From NCBI GenBank assembly GCA_964554875.1, contig CAZKQJ010000005.1:1-64000 (forward strand): 64,000 nucleotides of DNA, in the 5' to 3' direction. Of this stretch, positions 54,553 through 63,880 are shown piece after piece; the stretch's first letter is position 1, and each line of letters begins with the position of its first letter. The position numbers and the translations under genes were made by a program. This DNA is from Marispirochaeta sp964554875. GTDB taxonomy: Bacteria > Spirochaetota > Spirochaetia > JC444 > Marispirochaetaceae. The notes below the pieces were generated by a model. It saw nothing but the letters and a program-made list of their open reading frames with translations. It was not told the DNA's origin and ran no database searches.

Positions 54553-55809
54553 ATGATTCAGACAGTTTTTCCCGTGGAGTCCCTGGAAGGGTCGATTACC
54601 ATTCCGGGTTCCAAATCCCACACTATCCGGGCGCTGCTGATTGCCTCCCTGGCGGAAGGGGAGAGCCTTCTCTCGTCGCCCCTGGACTCCTCGGATACCC
54701 GCTCCTGCATTGCCCTCTGCCGTGCCCTGGGGGCGGAGATTACCGAGGAGGATTCCGCCTGGCGGATACAGGGGACCGGGGGGATTGTTAAACCCGTCGA
54801 AGACGAGATTGATGTCGGCAACTCCGGGACATCCCTGTACCTGGGGGCGGGAGCCGCGGCTCTGGGGAAAAAAAGGATCGTCCTGACCGGAGACGAACAG
54901 ATACGCTCCCGACCTGTCCAACCCCTGATAAGCTCCTTGAGCGATCTTGGGGCCGACGCGGTAAGCGTCAAAAAAAACGGGTCCGCCCCGGTCCGGATAA
55001 GAGGCCCCCTTAAGGGGGGGAAAACCAGCATTGAGTGCCCTACCAGCCAGTACCTCTCCAGCCTGCTCCTGGCCCTGCCCCTGGCGGAGGGAGATTCAGA
55101 GATAGAGGTTCCGCTGCTCCACGAAAAACCTTATGTGGAAATGACCCTGGACTGGCTGGACCGTCAGGGTATACGCTACGCGAACGATGATTTTGCCAGG
55201 TTCAGAATCTTCGGCAGCCAGAGCTACTCCGCCTTCGAGAGCCAGATTCCCGGGGATTTTTCCACTGCAACCTTTTTTCTCTGTGCTGCGGCAATAAGCG
55301 GGTCGACCATCACCCTGGAGAATCTGGACATGAATGACCCCCAGGGCGACAAGGAGGTGGCGGAAATTCTGGCCCGCATGGGCTGCGCAGTCACTATTCA
55401 GAAGCAGGCCATCACAATCTCCGGTAAAGCCATGGAAGGACGGGTCATCGACATGAACACCATCCCCGACGCCCTGCCCGCCATGGCGGTAACCGCCTGC
55501 TACGCCCAGGGCACAACGGAACTCGTCAACGTTCCCCAGGCCCGGCTCAAGGAGACCGATCGCATTGCCGTCATGCGGGAAGAACTTTCCAAATGCGGCG
55601 CAGATATCGAAGAACGGCCCGACGGGCTGGTGATCCGGCACTCGCCGCTTAAGGGCGGGAATGTATGGAGTCACCGGGACCACCGTATCGCCATGGCCAT
55701 GGCCGTCGGGGCCCTTGGAGCGGAACGTCCCATTGCCATCCGGGACGCAGAAGTCGTGGCGGTTACGGTTCCCCAGTTTTTTCCCCTGCTGCGCTCACTC
55801 TACACCTGA
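54553..55809 (+). CDS. aroA: 3-phosphoshikimate 1-carboxyvinyltransferase (EPSP synthase)
   Basis: A 418-residue shikimate-pathway enzyme joining shikimate-3-phosphate and PEP. Signatures are SITIPGSKSHTIRALL near the start, DVGNSGTSLYLGAGAA for the GNSGT PEP loop, RLKETDRIAVMREEL and HRDHRIAMAMAVGAL. Its start is just past the Uma2 remnant, divergently. It ends 20 nt before the threonine aldolase ATG. Confidence 0.97.
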   Translation: MIQTVFPVESLEGSITIPGSKSHTIRALLIASLAEGESLLSSPLDSSDTRSCIALCRALGAEITEEDSAWRIQGTGGIVKPVEDEIDVGNSGTSLYLGAGAAALGKKRIVLTGDEQIRSRPVQPLISSLSDLGADAVSVKKNGSAPVRIRGPLKGGKTSIECPTSQYLSSLLLALPLAEGDSEIEVPLLHEKPYVEMTLDWLDRQGIRYANDDFARFRIFGSQSYSAFESQIPGDFSTATFFLCAAAISGSTITLENLDMNDPQGDKEVAEILARMGCAVTIQKQAITISGKAMEGRVIDMNTIPDALPAMAVTACYAQGTTELVNVPQARLKETDRIAVMREELSKCGADIEERPDGLVIRHSPLKGGNVWSHRDHRIAMAMAVGALGAERPIAIRDAEVVAVTVPQFFPLLRSLYT

Positions 55810-55828
55810 AATACAAGGAGTTTATGCT

Positions 55829-56851
55829 ATGAAAATCTATGATCTGCGAAGCGACACGATCACCCGCCCCTCCGGCGAAATGCGCAAGGCAATGCACAAA
55901 GCCGAGGTGGGCGACGATGTCTACGGCGAGGACCCCACAGTCAATCTGCTGGAGGAGACCGCTGCAAAAATGACCGGGAAAAAGGCGGCCCTTTTCGTGC
56001 CCTCCGGTTCCATGGGAAACCTTATTCCCCTGTACGTACAGTGCGGCCGGGGCAACGAGGTTATCCTTCACGAAAACAGCCACATAATGCACTACGAGCT
56101 TGCCTCGGCGGCAACAATTGCCGGCGTGATGCCCCGACCCGTGCCGGGTGACCGTGGTATCCTGACGCCGGAAGCGATCCGTCCCCATCTGCGGCCGGAT
56201 ATCTACTACATGGCCCGGACCGGTCTTATCGAAATCGAGAATACCCACAACAAGGAGGGAGGCTCCTGCTGGACGGAGGATGAACTCTCCGCGATTCACC
56301 GCTTTGCAAAGAAGCACGGCATTCCCGTCCACCTTGACGGCGCCAGAGTCTTCAACGCCGCGGTACACACGGGAATCCCGGTTAAAAAGATCTGCTCCTA
56401 CGTGGATACGGTAACCTTCTGCCTCTCCAAGGGACTGGGCGCACCGGTTGGGAGCCTTCTGTGCGGTGATTCGGAGTTAATCGACGAAGCGCGGCGGATC
56501 CGGAAAATGCTCGGCGGAGGAATGCGGCAGGCGGGAATCCTGGCTGCGGCGGGTCTCTATGCCCTGGAGCATAACATTGACAGGCTCAGGGAGGACCACC
56601 TGAACGCGAAGAAACTGGCAGAGGTCCTGAACAACGTCTCCTGGGCAAAAATCGACCCGGACAGCGTCGAAACGAACATCCTTTTTGCTGAAATACCCGA
56701 CGGAAAAGGACCGGCTGTCTCGGCGGCGCTGAAAAAAAAGGGTGTCCTCTGTTCCGGCGACGGTAACCGGCTGCGATTCGTAACAAGCATGGAGGCAAGT
56801 TCCCAGGACGTCCGGGAAGCCTGCGACATCATCGCAGCATTAAAGATATAA
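55829..56851 (+). CDS. ltaE: low-specificity L-threonine aldolase
   Basis: A 340-residue PLP enzyme splitting L-threonine or L-allo-threonine to glycine and acetaldehyde. It starts at ATG 55829, eight bases after AAGGAG. It opens YDLRSDTITRPSGEMRKAM and has the PLP lysine in CLSKGLGAPVGSLL, the DGAR loop in VHLDGARVFNAA and RIRKMLGGGMRQAG. The longer upstream frame is only the aroA gene read in a second frame. Confidence 0.95.
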   Translation: MKIYDLRSDTITRPSGEMRKAMHKAEVGDDVYGEDPTVNLLEETAAKMTGKKAALFVPSGSMGNLIPLYVQCGRGNEVILHENSHIMHYELASAATIAGVMPRPVPGDRGILTPEAIRPHLRPDIYYMARTGLIEIENTHNKEGGSCWTEDELSAIHRFAKKHGIPVHLDGARVFNAAVHTGIPVKKICSYVDTVTFCLSKGLGAPVGSLLCGDSELIDEARRIRKMLGGGMRQAGILAAAGLYALEHNIDRLREDHLNAKKLAEVLNNVSWAKIDPDSVETNILFAEIPDGKGPAVSAALKKKGVLCSGDGNRLRFVTSMEASSQDVREACDIIAALKI

Positions 56852-56874
56852 TTTTATATTTGGAACAAAGATAG

Positions 56875-56937
56875 ACAGGATGGGAATGATGATCGGCCAG
56901 GAAAATATCCTGATCTTTAATATCCTTCCCATCCTGT
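56875..56937. terminator. bidirectional hairpin between ltaE and htpG
   Basis: A perfect 12-bp inverted repeat, ACAGGATGGGAA (56875-56886) and TTCCCATCCTGT (56926-56937), encloses a second imperfect stem (GATC..CAGGA/TCCTG.ATC). It lies between two convergent genes. Its arm is related to sequence in the 41400-41520 stretch, so it may be a copy of an intergenic repeat recruited as a terminator. Confidence 0.6.
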
Positions 56938-56962
56938 TTCTATTTCTTCTTAATTAGCTGTA

Positions 56963-58840
56963 TTACAGAGCCATGTTCATTATCCGGTTGAGGCGTTTCA
57001 CGAACTCCGCCGGTTTTTTCAGCTCCGCCCCTTCAATCATCATGGCCTGCTCCAGCAGCAGGGTGGCCACGTCTTCCACCAGGGCTTTGTCGTCCTTTTT
57101 TGCTTCCAGTTTTTTTACAATCTCATGGTCCGGGTTGATCTCCAGGATCGGCTTGATCTCCGGCAGATCCTTCTGCCCCATTGCCTTCAGCATCTGCTGC
57201 ATCTGCATGGAGGGGTCGGATTCGTCGGCTATAATGCAGGATGGGGAGTCCGAGAGCCGGCTGGATGCGACTACATCCTTTACCTTGTCTCCCAGGGCGT
57301 CCTTGATTTTCTTGATCAGGGGCTTAATCTCCTTCTCCTTCTTCTTGTCGTCCTCGGTCTTCAGGTCGTCGGAGGAACCGCTCTTGTTGACCGCCTTGAG
57401 GTCGATCTCCTCGTACTTGCCGATGGAGGGTACCACGATTTCATCGATCTCATCGTCCATGATAAGGACCTCGATGCCTTTGGCCTTATAGGCTTCCAGC
57501 AGCGGGGAATTCCGCAGGGTCTCTTCCTTTTCGCCGGTTATGTAATAAATCCCCTTCTGGTCCTCCTTCATGCGCTCCTTGTAGGCCTTCAGGCTGGTGT
57601 AGCCCTCAACCTCGGTGGACCTGAAGCGTACCAGTTCGAGCAGAGTCTCCCGGTTGGCAAAGTCGGAGTAGAGCCCCTCCTTCAAGGGCCGGTTGAACTG
57701 CTCGATAAACTCGGTGTACATCTCGGGGTTGTTCTCGGAGATCCGCTGAAACTCGGAAAGGAGCTTCTTGGTGGATGAACCGGTTATGGATGACAGAATC
57801 CGGTTCTGCTGCAGGATCTCCCTGCTGACGTTCAGGGGCAGGTCCTCGGAATCGATTATTCCCCGCACAAAACGCAGGTACACCGGCAGCAGCTCCTTTT
57901 CGTCGTCGGTAATGAATACTCGTTTTACGTAGAGCTTGACGCCGGGCTTGTAGTCCGCCTGGTAAAGATCGAAAGGAGCCTTTTTGGGCACATAAAAAAG
58001 AGTAGTATACTCCTGGGTCCCCTCCGCCTGGGTGTGAAGCCAGAACAGGGGCTCATCGTAGTCGTGGGTCAGGGTTTTGTAGAACTCCTTGTAGTCCTCG
58101 TCGCTGAGTTCCGACTTGGGGCGCTTCCACATGGCGGAGGCGGAGTTGATCTGCTCGACCTTCTGCTCCTTCTTTTCCTTCCGCTTTTCTCCTTCTCCTT
58201 CGTATTCAGTGGCGGTATAGTGGAGAAAAATCGGAAAGGCCACATGGTTGGAATATTTTTTGATTACCTGTTCGATCTGCCAGCGGCCGGTATATTCCCT
58301 GCCGTCTTCGTTCAGATAAAGCGTGACGGTTGTACCGAAACTCTCCCGTTCCGCCGGACTAATCTCATAGGATCCCTTGCCGTCGGAAACCCATTTATAG
58401 GCTGTATCCTCGCCGGCCTTGCGGGAGATAACCTCCACCGAGTCGGCTACCATAAAACTGGAGTAGAACCCCACACCGAACTGACCGATCAGGTTGGAAT
58501 CCTTTTTCGCGTCCCCCGTCAGTTTGCCCAGGAAGTTTTTGGTCCCGGAACGGGCGATGGTCCCCAGGTTTTCCACCAGGTCCTCCTCGTTCATGCCGAT
58601 TCCGTTATCAGAGACCGTCAGAGTAGGTTTGTCACCCTCGGTATAGCTGATGTCCACCCGGGGATCGAAGCTGAGTTTCTTGAACTCATCCTGGGTAAGG
58701 GTAAGGTATTTCAGTTTGTCCAGCGCATCCGAAGCGTTGGATATAAGCTCCCGCAGGAATATTTCCTTGTGTGAATAGAGCGAATGAATAATCAGATGCA
58801 GAAGCTGGGATACTTCGGTCTGAAACTGGTGTTTCGACAT
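56963..58840 (-). CDS. htpG: chaperone HtpG (Hsp90)
   Basis: A 625-residue Hsp90. The GHKL ATPase has LRELISNASDALDKL, VSDNGIGMNEEDL, and the GQFGVGFYSSFMVAD lid. The middle domain has the PLNVSREILQ catalytic-loop segment. The C-terminal dimerisation region ends LNRIMNMAL with no MEEVD, as in bacteria. A charged stretch KRKEKKEQK lies at about 215-230. GAGGAG precedes the ATG and a consensus promoter lies upstream. Confidence 0.98.
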   Translation of the reverse strand: MSKHQFQTEVSQLLHLIIHSLYSHKEIFLRELISNASDALDKLKYLTLTQDEFKKLSFDPRVDISYTEGDKPTLTVSDNGIGMNEEDLVENLGTIARSGTKNFLGKLTGDAKKDSNLIGQFGVGFYSSFMVADSVEVISRKAGEDTAYKWVSDGKGSYEISPAERESFGTTVTLYLNEDGREYTGRWQIEQVIKKYSNHVAFPIFLHYTATEYEGEGEKRKEKKEQKVEQINSASAMWKRPKSELSDEDYKEFYKTLTHDYDEPLFWLHTQAEGTQEYTTLFYVPKKAPFDLYQADYKPGVKLYVKRVFITDDEKELLPVYLRFVRGIIDSEDLPLNVSREILQQNRILSSITGSSTKKLLSEFQRISENNPEMYTEFIEQFNRPLKEGLYSDFANRETLLELVRFRSTEVEGYTSLKAYKERMKEDQKGIYYITGEKEETLRNSPLLEAYKAKGIEVLIMDDEIDEIVVPSIGKYEEIDLKAVNKSGSSDDLKTEDDKKKEKEIKPLIKKIKDALGDKVKDVVASSRLSDSPSCIIADESDPSMQMQQMLKAMGQKDLPEIKPILEINPDHEIVKKLEAKKDDKALVEDVATLLLEQAMMIEGAELKKPAEFVKRLNRIMNMAL

Positions 58841-58894
58841 TTCCGTGTTCTCCTCTCGATGCAGATAAAAGATATAGATGTATTGTTTGGCGGA

Positions 58895-58923
58895 AATATA
58901 CTAGCCAGAGGACAAAAAATCAA
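58895..58923 (-). promoter_or_regulatory. htpG promoter
   Basis: On the minus strand TTGATT (58918-58923) and TATATT (58895-58900) with 17-nt spacing. The leader is about 50 nt. Confidence 0.6.
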
Positions 58924-58928
58924 GGAAA

Positions 58929-58957
58929 TTGAAAAGCCCGCCCACCTGTACTATACT
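58929..58957 (+). promoter_or_regulatory. promoter of the FecR/PEGA/propeller lipoprotein gene
   Basis: TTGAAA (58929-58934) and TATACT (58952-58957) with 17-nt spacing. Its -35 lies 5 nt from that of the divergent htpG promoter, so the two should compete or be jointly regulated. Confidence 0.6.
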
Positions 58958-59013
58958 TTTCTTTGTTAAACTGGGGATTTTTCTGCCTGAAGACCGTCAT
59001 AACGAGGCGCTGA

Positions 59014-61698
59014 ATGAAAAGAAGACTCTTGCCGTTTTCATTGATCCTGATCCTGTTTATTACCGGATGCAGCAACCGGGAACCTGAGCCCCAGACTTCG
59101 ACTACTATAACTCCCGCTCCGACGGTCGTATCCCGGGAGCTCCCTCCGCTAGAAACCCCGGCCCCGGATGAGGGAATAATCGCCTACATAAGCGGCGAAG
59201 TAGACATAGCCGACGAAAGCGGCTGGTTTCCCGCAGAAATAGGCGACCTGATTACCCCCTCCAACAGGATCAGAACAGCCGCGGACTCGAGCTGCGAGAT
59301 CCAGTTCGGAAGAATCGCTGTTATCAGCCTTCAGGAAAACACGGAAATCGACATAAGCCGCGTCAATCTTAACCCGGAGTCGTCAAAGGTCGGAATCGCC
59401 ATGACGGCCGGGACGCTTCTGTCCAAGGTGCAGAAACTCTCCGGGACGGACAGCTTCAGCGTCCGGACCCAGTCCGCGGTATGCGGTGTGCGGGGAACAG
59501 AATTCAGCGTCACCACCGATGCCTCCGGGCAGTCGATCTTCGCTGTAAAGGAGGGGAGCGTTGCAATCCTTCCCCCCGACATGGATACCGAAGACTTGAA
59601 GGAGCAGCTTGCCGGTCGGGATGCTGAAGCACAAGAGCTTATCGACCAGCTCCTGGAGACGGCTCCCCGCGTGGAAGCCAACCAGGAAATTGCACTGGGA
59701 CCGGACTTTGCCGAAGAAACCAGAGAGGCGGCGGAAGCCATAAAGCGGAGCGTAACGGAGATAACGGCGGCGGAGAGCCCTGAGGAGCGAAAAGAAAAAA
59801 CCCGTACTCTGGCGGCCGCAACGGTTCAGACCTCCCGGATACTCAGGACAGAAAGCGCGACCCCCACGGAAATCTCCCCGGAAAAGAGGGAGGTCCTTAA
59901 GCAGACCGACAAGATGCGGATCCTGGAGATCCCCGTGGCTGCCGCGAAAGATGTGGGACCTGAGGTACCAAAAACCAGACTCCACAAGATAGCTGTCGAG
60001 GTCGATCCGGCGGATGCACGCATTCTTCTGAACGGTGAGAGGGCCGGAAAGGGAAGCTATTCCGCCCTTTTTGAGGAAGAAGGCAGCCTCTCCTTTACCC
60101 TGCAGAGGGATGGATACGCTGACTACCAGTTTACCATTTCCGTGAGTTCCGAGTCGGCAAGGCTCTACACAGTGGAGCTGGCGGCGCTTTCTTCCGAGGT
60201 TCCAGTGCCTCCAGCCCCTTCCGTCCCGGAACCCCGGACTGAGGCGGAACCGGAGGAACAGTCTCTGCCCGCCGCCAGGGAAGACGTCCGGCCTCCGGAA
60301 AAAACAGAGGCAGTTCCGTCCGCCCCTGCAGCCCCGGCTCCCGCGGCTGTGAGTCTCCGTACCGAAGCTCCGAGCGAACAGGCCGCCCAGGCGCAGCCTG
60401 TATCGCAGCCGGAGCCCTCGGCCCAAATAGAAGCGGAGCTACCGACCCAAAAGGAGCCCCCGTCGGAACCACAGCCCGCCCCAGCCCGCCCAGGCCCGGT
60501 CCGGGTAAGCATTACGGCATCACCAGCGGATGCCCTGATTCAGCTGGGAAGCGAAACCCGCGGAACCGGACGGCTAAACCTGGAAGCCATGCCGGGGAAC
60601 CGTCTTTCCCTTGCAGTCAGCCGCCGGGGCTTTACCCAGGAAAAAATCAGTCTGGAGGTCGGAGACAGCCCTCTAAACAGACATATAGTACTGAAGGCCC
60701 AGCCTGTACTGTTCAGCAGTTCAGCTTCGGAGACAGCCCTTATCGGTCTGACAGCTGCAGAAGGCCTTTTACTGGCCTCGGATGCCCGGGGAACCATCAG
60801 CGCAGTAGACCTGGACGGTAAAATCCTGTGGCAGATTGAGAGTTCCAACCGGCCCAACGAAAACAACCTCCCGGTAGTTGCCGGCAGCAGACTTGTCTTC
60901 TCCGGCAGCAGGGAGCTGTTAATCGCCGATCTTTCTACAGGCAGCGAAGAGCAGAGGATATTCCTGGACAGCCGCCGCTCTCACATATTCGGACGCAGGA
61001 CAGTCCCTTTTCAGGGTAAAATCCTCTACCCCGCAAACCGATCCCTGGAGATTATCGACCCTGCGACAGGTTCCTTCAGCAGCTTCGCCGATCTCGGGGA
61101 CTCCGGTTCAAGAATGAGCCCCGGCATCTACCGGGACATGGTTCTGATTGCGGACCAGGAAGGAGCTTTGCAGATTTTCGATTCCCTGGGCTCCCTGGAG
61201 GCGACAATACCCACCGGTGCTCTGCAGCCCCTTGCACAGGCTGTTTCTGTCCATGATGATATTGCGGTATTTTCCGGACGCCGGGGCGAGGTGGTTTGTG
61301 TGGATCTGCAAAAGCGGGCTGTGATATGGAAAAAGAGTCTGGGGAACACCGGGGTAGCTGTGGCTTCGGATATTGCTGTCAGCGATTCGGGTATCTATCC
61401 CTACGGGATGGACGGGACAATATACGGACTTGACCGGGATAACGGCAGCGAGCTTTTTGCCCCCATCCGGGGTGCGACGACGCCTCCTTCTCTTGTGAAC
61501 AGGGGCAGACAATTCGTCTACGGCACACGGGACCGCAAGCTGATAATCGCGGATGCGGATACGGGAACAAGCATAAGGAGCCTGGAACTTCAGGAACAGG
61601 CCTCCACACAGCCGATAATGATTCCCGGGGACAGCCTGATTGCAATCGGAACCAGGCAAGGAACTGTCATTCTTATAGAACCCGAGGGCATACGGTAA
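59014..61698 (+). CDS. multidomain lipoprotein: FecR, two PEGA-like domains and a beta-propeller
   Basis: An 894-residue lipoprotein (lipobox LFITGC, Cys19). A FecR domain occupies about residues 55-190, with NRIRTAADSSCEIQFG, TEIDISRV and RTQSAVCGVRGTEFSV. A helical stretch leads to a PEGA-like domain (about 330-390: IAVEVDPADARILLNGERAGKGSYSA). A Pro/Ala/Glu-rich linker of about 100 residues follows, then a second PEGA-like domain (VRVSITASPADALIQLG...). The last 330 residues form PQQ-like propeller repeats (VDLDGKILWQIES, VDLQKRAVIWKKSLG, LDRDNGSELFAPI). The propeller and FecR parts suggest a periplasmic, surface or outer-membrane scaffold. The combination is unusual. No partner sigma factor is adjacent. 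Confidence 0.88.
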   Translation: MKRRLLPFSLILILFITGCSNREPEPQTSTTITPAPTVVSRELPPLETPAPDEGIIAYISGEVDIADESGWFPAEIGDLITPSNRIRTAADSSCEIQFGRIAVISLQENTEIDISRVNLNPESSKVGIAMTAGTLLSKVQKLSGTDSFSVRTQSAVCGVRGTEFSVTTDASGQSIFAVKEGSVAILPPDMDTEDLKEQLAGRDAEAQELIDQLLETAPRVEANQEIALGPDFAEETREAAEAIKRSVTEITAAESPEERKEKTRTLAAATVQTSRILRTESATPTEISPEKREVLKQTDKMRILEIPVAAAKDVGPEVPKTRLHKIAVEVDPADARILLNGERAGKGSYSALFEEEGSLSFTLQRDGYADYQFTISVSSESARLYTVELAALSSEVPVPPAPSVPEPRTEAEPEEQSLPAAREDVRPPEKTEAVPSAPAAPAPAAVSLRTEAPSEQAAQAQPVSQPEPSAQIEAELPTQKEPPSEPQPAPARPGPVRVSITASPADALIQLGSETRGTGRLNLEAMPGNRLSLAVSRRGFTQEKISLEVGDSPLNRHIVLKAQPVLFSSSASETALIGLTAAEGLLLASDARGTISAVDLDGKILWQIESSNRPNENNLPVVAGSRLVFSGSRELLIADLSTGSEEQRIFLDSRRSHIFGRRTVPFQGKILYPANRSLEIIDPATGSFSSFADLGDSGSRMSPGIYRDMVLIADQEGALQIFDSLGSLEATIPTGALQPLAQAVSVHDDIAVFSGRRGEVVCVDLQKRAVIWKKSLGNTGVAVASDIAVSDSGIYPYGMDGTIYGLDRDNGSELFAPIRGATTPPSLVNRGRQFVYGTRDRKLIIADADTGTSIRSLELQEQASTQPIMIPGDSLIAIGTRQGTVILIEPEGIR

Positions 61699-61733
61699 TC
61701 TCCTGCTAAATTAAATCGCAGTGTAGTTTTCTC

Positions 61734-61790
61734 TTGACATTCGAATAATTATTCGATAGCCTGCAAGCATGATATCGAATAATTATTCGA
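61734..61790 (+). promoter_or_regulatory. TetR-gene promoter with two identical palindromic operators
   Basis: TCGAATAATTATTCGA is a perfect 16-bp palindrome occurring at 61741-61756 and again at 61775-61790, centres 34 bp apart. The first copy fills nearly all of the spacer after TTGACA (61734-61739); the second sits beside the ribosome-binding site. This strongly suggests autorepression by the TetR protein just downstream. Confidence 0.8.
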
Positions 61791-61805
61791 CTAATAGGAG
61801 TAGAT

Positions 61806-62420
61806 GTGAAAGCCCGGATTGTATCTGCCGCCATTGAATTGCTGAACGAACTCGGCCCCCACAAGGTTACCACAAACCATATTATTGACGCCCTGGGAAT
61901 CAGTCCCGGCACTCTGTATTACCATTACCGGAACAGAGAACAGATAATCCTCTCCATATTTCAGCAAATCAGCGAAGACTTCGACGCTCTTTTCATAGAA
62001 AATCCCCCTTCAGATCAGATTACCGGACTGCTTACAATGATAGAGAAAATCTACCGTTTGTATTTCAAGTACCGCTTTTTCTACCTGAACCTCTCCATGC
62101 TTCTTGACCGGGACCCGGTACTCGCGGAGGCGTACCGGGAAAACTACCGGATAAAACGAAAAAAACTGGAGGGGCTCTTCAGCTCTTTGGAAGAACAGGG
62201 ATTTATACGTCCCTTTGAATCAGCGGAGGAGAGGGATATCTTCCTTCAGAATCAGTGGCTCATCAATGATTACTGGCTCAGCTTTCAGAAAGCCGTGGGC
62301 ATCAGCGATGCCGAAGAAATGATCAGCAAGGGTATTTTAGGCTATCTGGCCTTTATTCGTGAATATTTGACACCCCGGGGCCGGAGGGCCCTGAGCACCA
62401 GGCATTCCAATTCAAAGTGA
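61806..62420 (+). CDS. TetR family transcriptional regulator
   Basis: A 204-residue repressor starting with GTG at 61806 (AGGAG five bases upstream). The helix-turn-helix is KVTTNHIIDALGISPGTLYYHYRNREQII at about 19-47. The ligand-binding part has a TetR_C-like pattern, with many aromatic residues around KYRFFYLNLSMLLDRDP. Two palindromes overlap its promoter. It is 8 nt upstream of a DUF2271 gene, which it probably controls. Confidence 0.93.
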   Translation: MKARIVSAAIELLNELGPHKVTTNHIIDALGISPGTLYYHYRNREQIILSIFQQISEDFDALFIENPPSDQITGLLTMIEKIYRLYFKYRFFYLNLSMLLDRDPVLAEAYRENYRIKRKKLEGLFSSLEEQGFIRPFESAEERDIFLQNQWLINDYWLSFQKAVGISDAEEMISKGILGYLAFIREYLTPRGRRALSTRHSNSK

Positions 62421-62428
62421 GGAGAAGA

Positions 62429-63175
62429 ATGAAACGATTTACTGTTTTACTGGTGTCCCTGTTTGCTGTCGCAGGGATTAGCGCAGAACCAATCCGGAAG
62501 GATGGATCGGCAAATAGCGAAAAGAGTCTGCAGATTCATATCGAAGAAGGAGAACACTACCTTCACAGAGTTCCAGTCTTTCTTTTTATCGCGGTAAAGG
62601 CACCACCCCAGTTTGCCCTCTGGATCGAAGACATGGATGGCAAGTTTATTAAAACTCTCTTTGTCACCAGCCGGACCGCTCTGGCAGACTGGCGAAAAGC
62701 CCCAGGGGACGATACACCGAAAGATGAGCTGCGACGGTCCGAAAGCCTTCCCCTCTGGACCCACCGCAGCACCGGCAGCGCAGCGGATCAATGGGACGGA
62801 CCCCTCCCCGGGGTGGACGCAGTGAGCTCGGCCACACCGAAAAGCGGTTTCAGCATACAGACGGCTTTACCCAAAGAACTGACGCGCTTCAGGATAATGG
62901 CGGAAGTAAACGCCTCCCTGGATTTTAACGAGTCGTATCCGAAGGACGCAGAGAAAGGTTCCCCCGAATACTCAGGAGGTCCATGGGGGAGCGGACAGCC
63001 GGCTCTGGTCTATGCAGCCGAAGTGGATACATCTGAAGCCGGCTCCGGACCGGTTGAACTGGAACTGCAGGGACACTCCAGTCCCGACGGATCCACCGGC
63101 GAACTTTACGTTAACATGGAAGGGATAACGACAGCTCGTGAGATTATCGGGAAAATTGAAGTGGAACTGCCTTAG
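62429..63175 (+). CDS. DUF2271 family exported protein
   Basis: About 248 residues from ATG 62429 after GAGGAG. A Sec signal (TVLLVSLFAVAGISAEP). The mature part has FLFIAVKAPPQFALWIEDMDGKFIKTLFVTS, DAVSSATPKSGFSIQT and GGPWGSGQPALVYAAEVD, matching the DUF2271 pattern of periplasmic proteins often found with FMN-binding or ApbE-linked redox systems. Co-transcribed with the TetR gene. Substrate and role unknown. Confidence 0.85.
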   Translation: MKRFTVLLVSLFAVAGISAEPIRKDGSANSEKSLQIHIEEGEHYLHRVPVFLFIAVKAPPQFALWIEDMDGKFIKTLFVTSRTALADWRKAPGDDTPKDELRRSESLPLWTHRSTGSAADQWDGPLPGVDAVSSATPKSGFSIQTALPKELTRFRIMAEVNASLDFNESYPKDAEKGSPEYSGGPWGSGQPALVYAAEVDTSEAGSGPVELELQGHSSPDGSTGELYVNMEGITTAREIIGKIEVELP

Positions 63176-63184
63176 CCCTAGTGC

Positions 63185-63781
63185 CTATATAACGATAAAA
63201 ACAACAGAAGCGACGGTCATTCCCCCCAGGAGCATCCGCACCCCCCTGGCAGAACGGTCCGAACTCATCAGACGTCCAAGCAGGGTCCCGAAAACGGCCC
63301 AGACTGATATTGCCAGGGGGGTTATTATCAGGAAGAAGGCAATAATAAGAAGGGCAGACGGGAGAAACAGCTCCCCCTGCAAGGGATAAACAGACATGGC
63401 GGTGATGGACATTATGTAGGCCTTGGGGTTCAGGTACTGAAAACCCGCACCCGCCATCAGACCCAGGGGCTGCTCTGCCTCATTTTCCCGCTCTTCCTTA
63501 ATGGTGGGAAAGGCGATCCGATACGCCAGATACACCAGATACAGGACCCCGAAAACCTTCAGGAGACTCTTCAAAACAGGGAATTCCTCAAAGAGTACTC
63601 CAAGGCCAAGGGCGCTTAGAACAAGCTGGCTGATTATCCCCAGGACAATCCCCCCGATCAGGGGAAGGGTTCGCCGATAGCCGAAACGAGCCCCGGAAGC
63701 TGTCAGCAGCATATTGTTGGGGCCGGGGGTTATGGTCATGGAAAGGGTAAAAAGAAAAACCGGAAGGATAATGACATACAT
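63185..63781 (-). CDS. LysE/RhtB family amino-acid exporter
   Basis: About 198 residues from ATG 63781, five bases after GGAGG; an upstream ATG at 63793 has a weaker site. Six hydrophobic segments. The N-terminal motif TITPGPNNMLLTASGARFGYRRTLP is the LysE-superfamily signature, and NPKAYIMSITAM is the mid-protein motif. Likely exports an amino acid. It is divergent from a MocR-type regulator, a recurrent pairing. Confidence 0.93.
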   Translation of the reverse strand: MYVIILPVFLFTLSMTITPGPNNMLLTASGARFGYRRTLPLIGGIVLGIISQLVLSALGLGVLFEEFPVLKSLLKVFGVLYLVYLAYRIAFPTIKEERENEAEQPLGLMAGAGFQYLNPKAYIMSITAMSVYPLQGELFLPSALLIIAFFLIITPLAISVWAVFGTLLGRLMSSDRSARGVRMLLGGMTVASVVFIVI

Positions 63782-63880
63782 GGAAGCCTCCATACTCTTT
63801 TTTCAGAGGATAAAAGCTCAGCCCGAACAATAACAGATACAGATATTTGATTTAACAACCATAACAGTTTATACTTCCTC

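Noticed and set aside
55661..55828. Long N-terminal extension of threonine aldolase reaching into aroA
   Set aside because: The extension is the aroA sequence in another frame; a good ribosome-binding site and family start exist at 55829.
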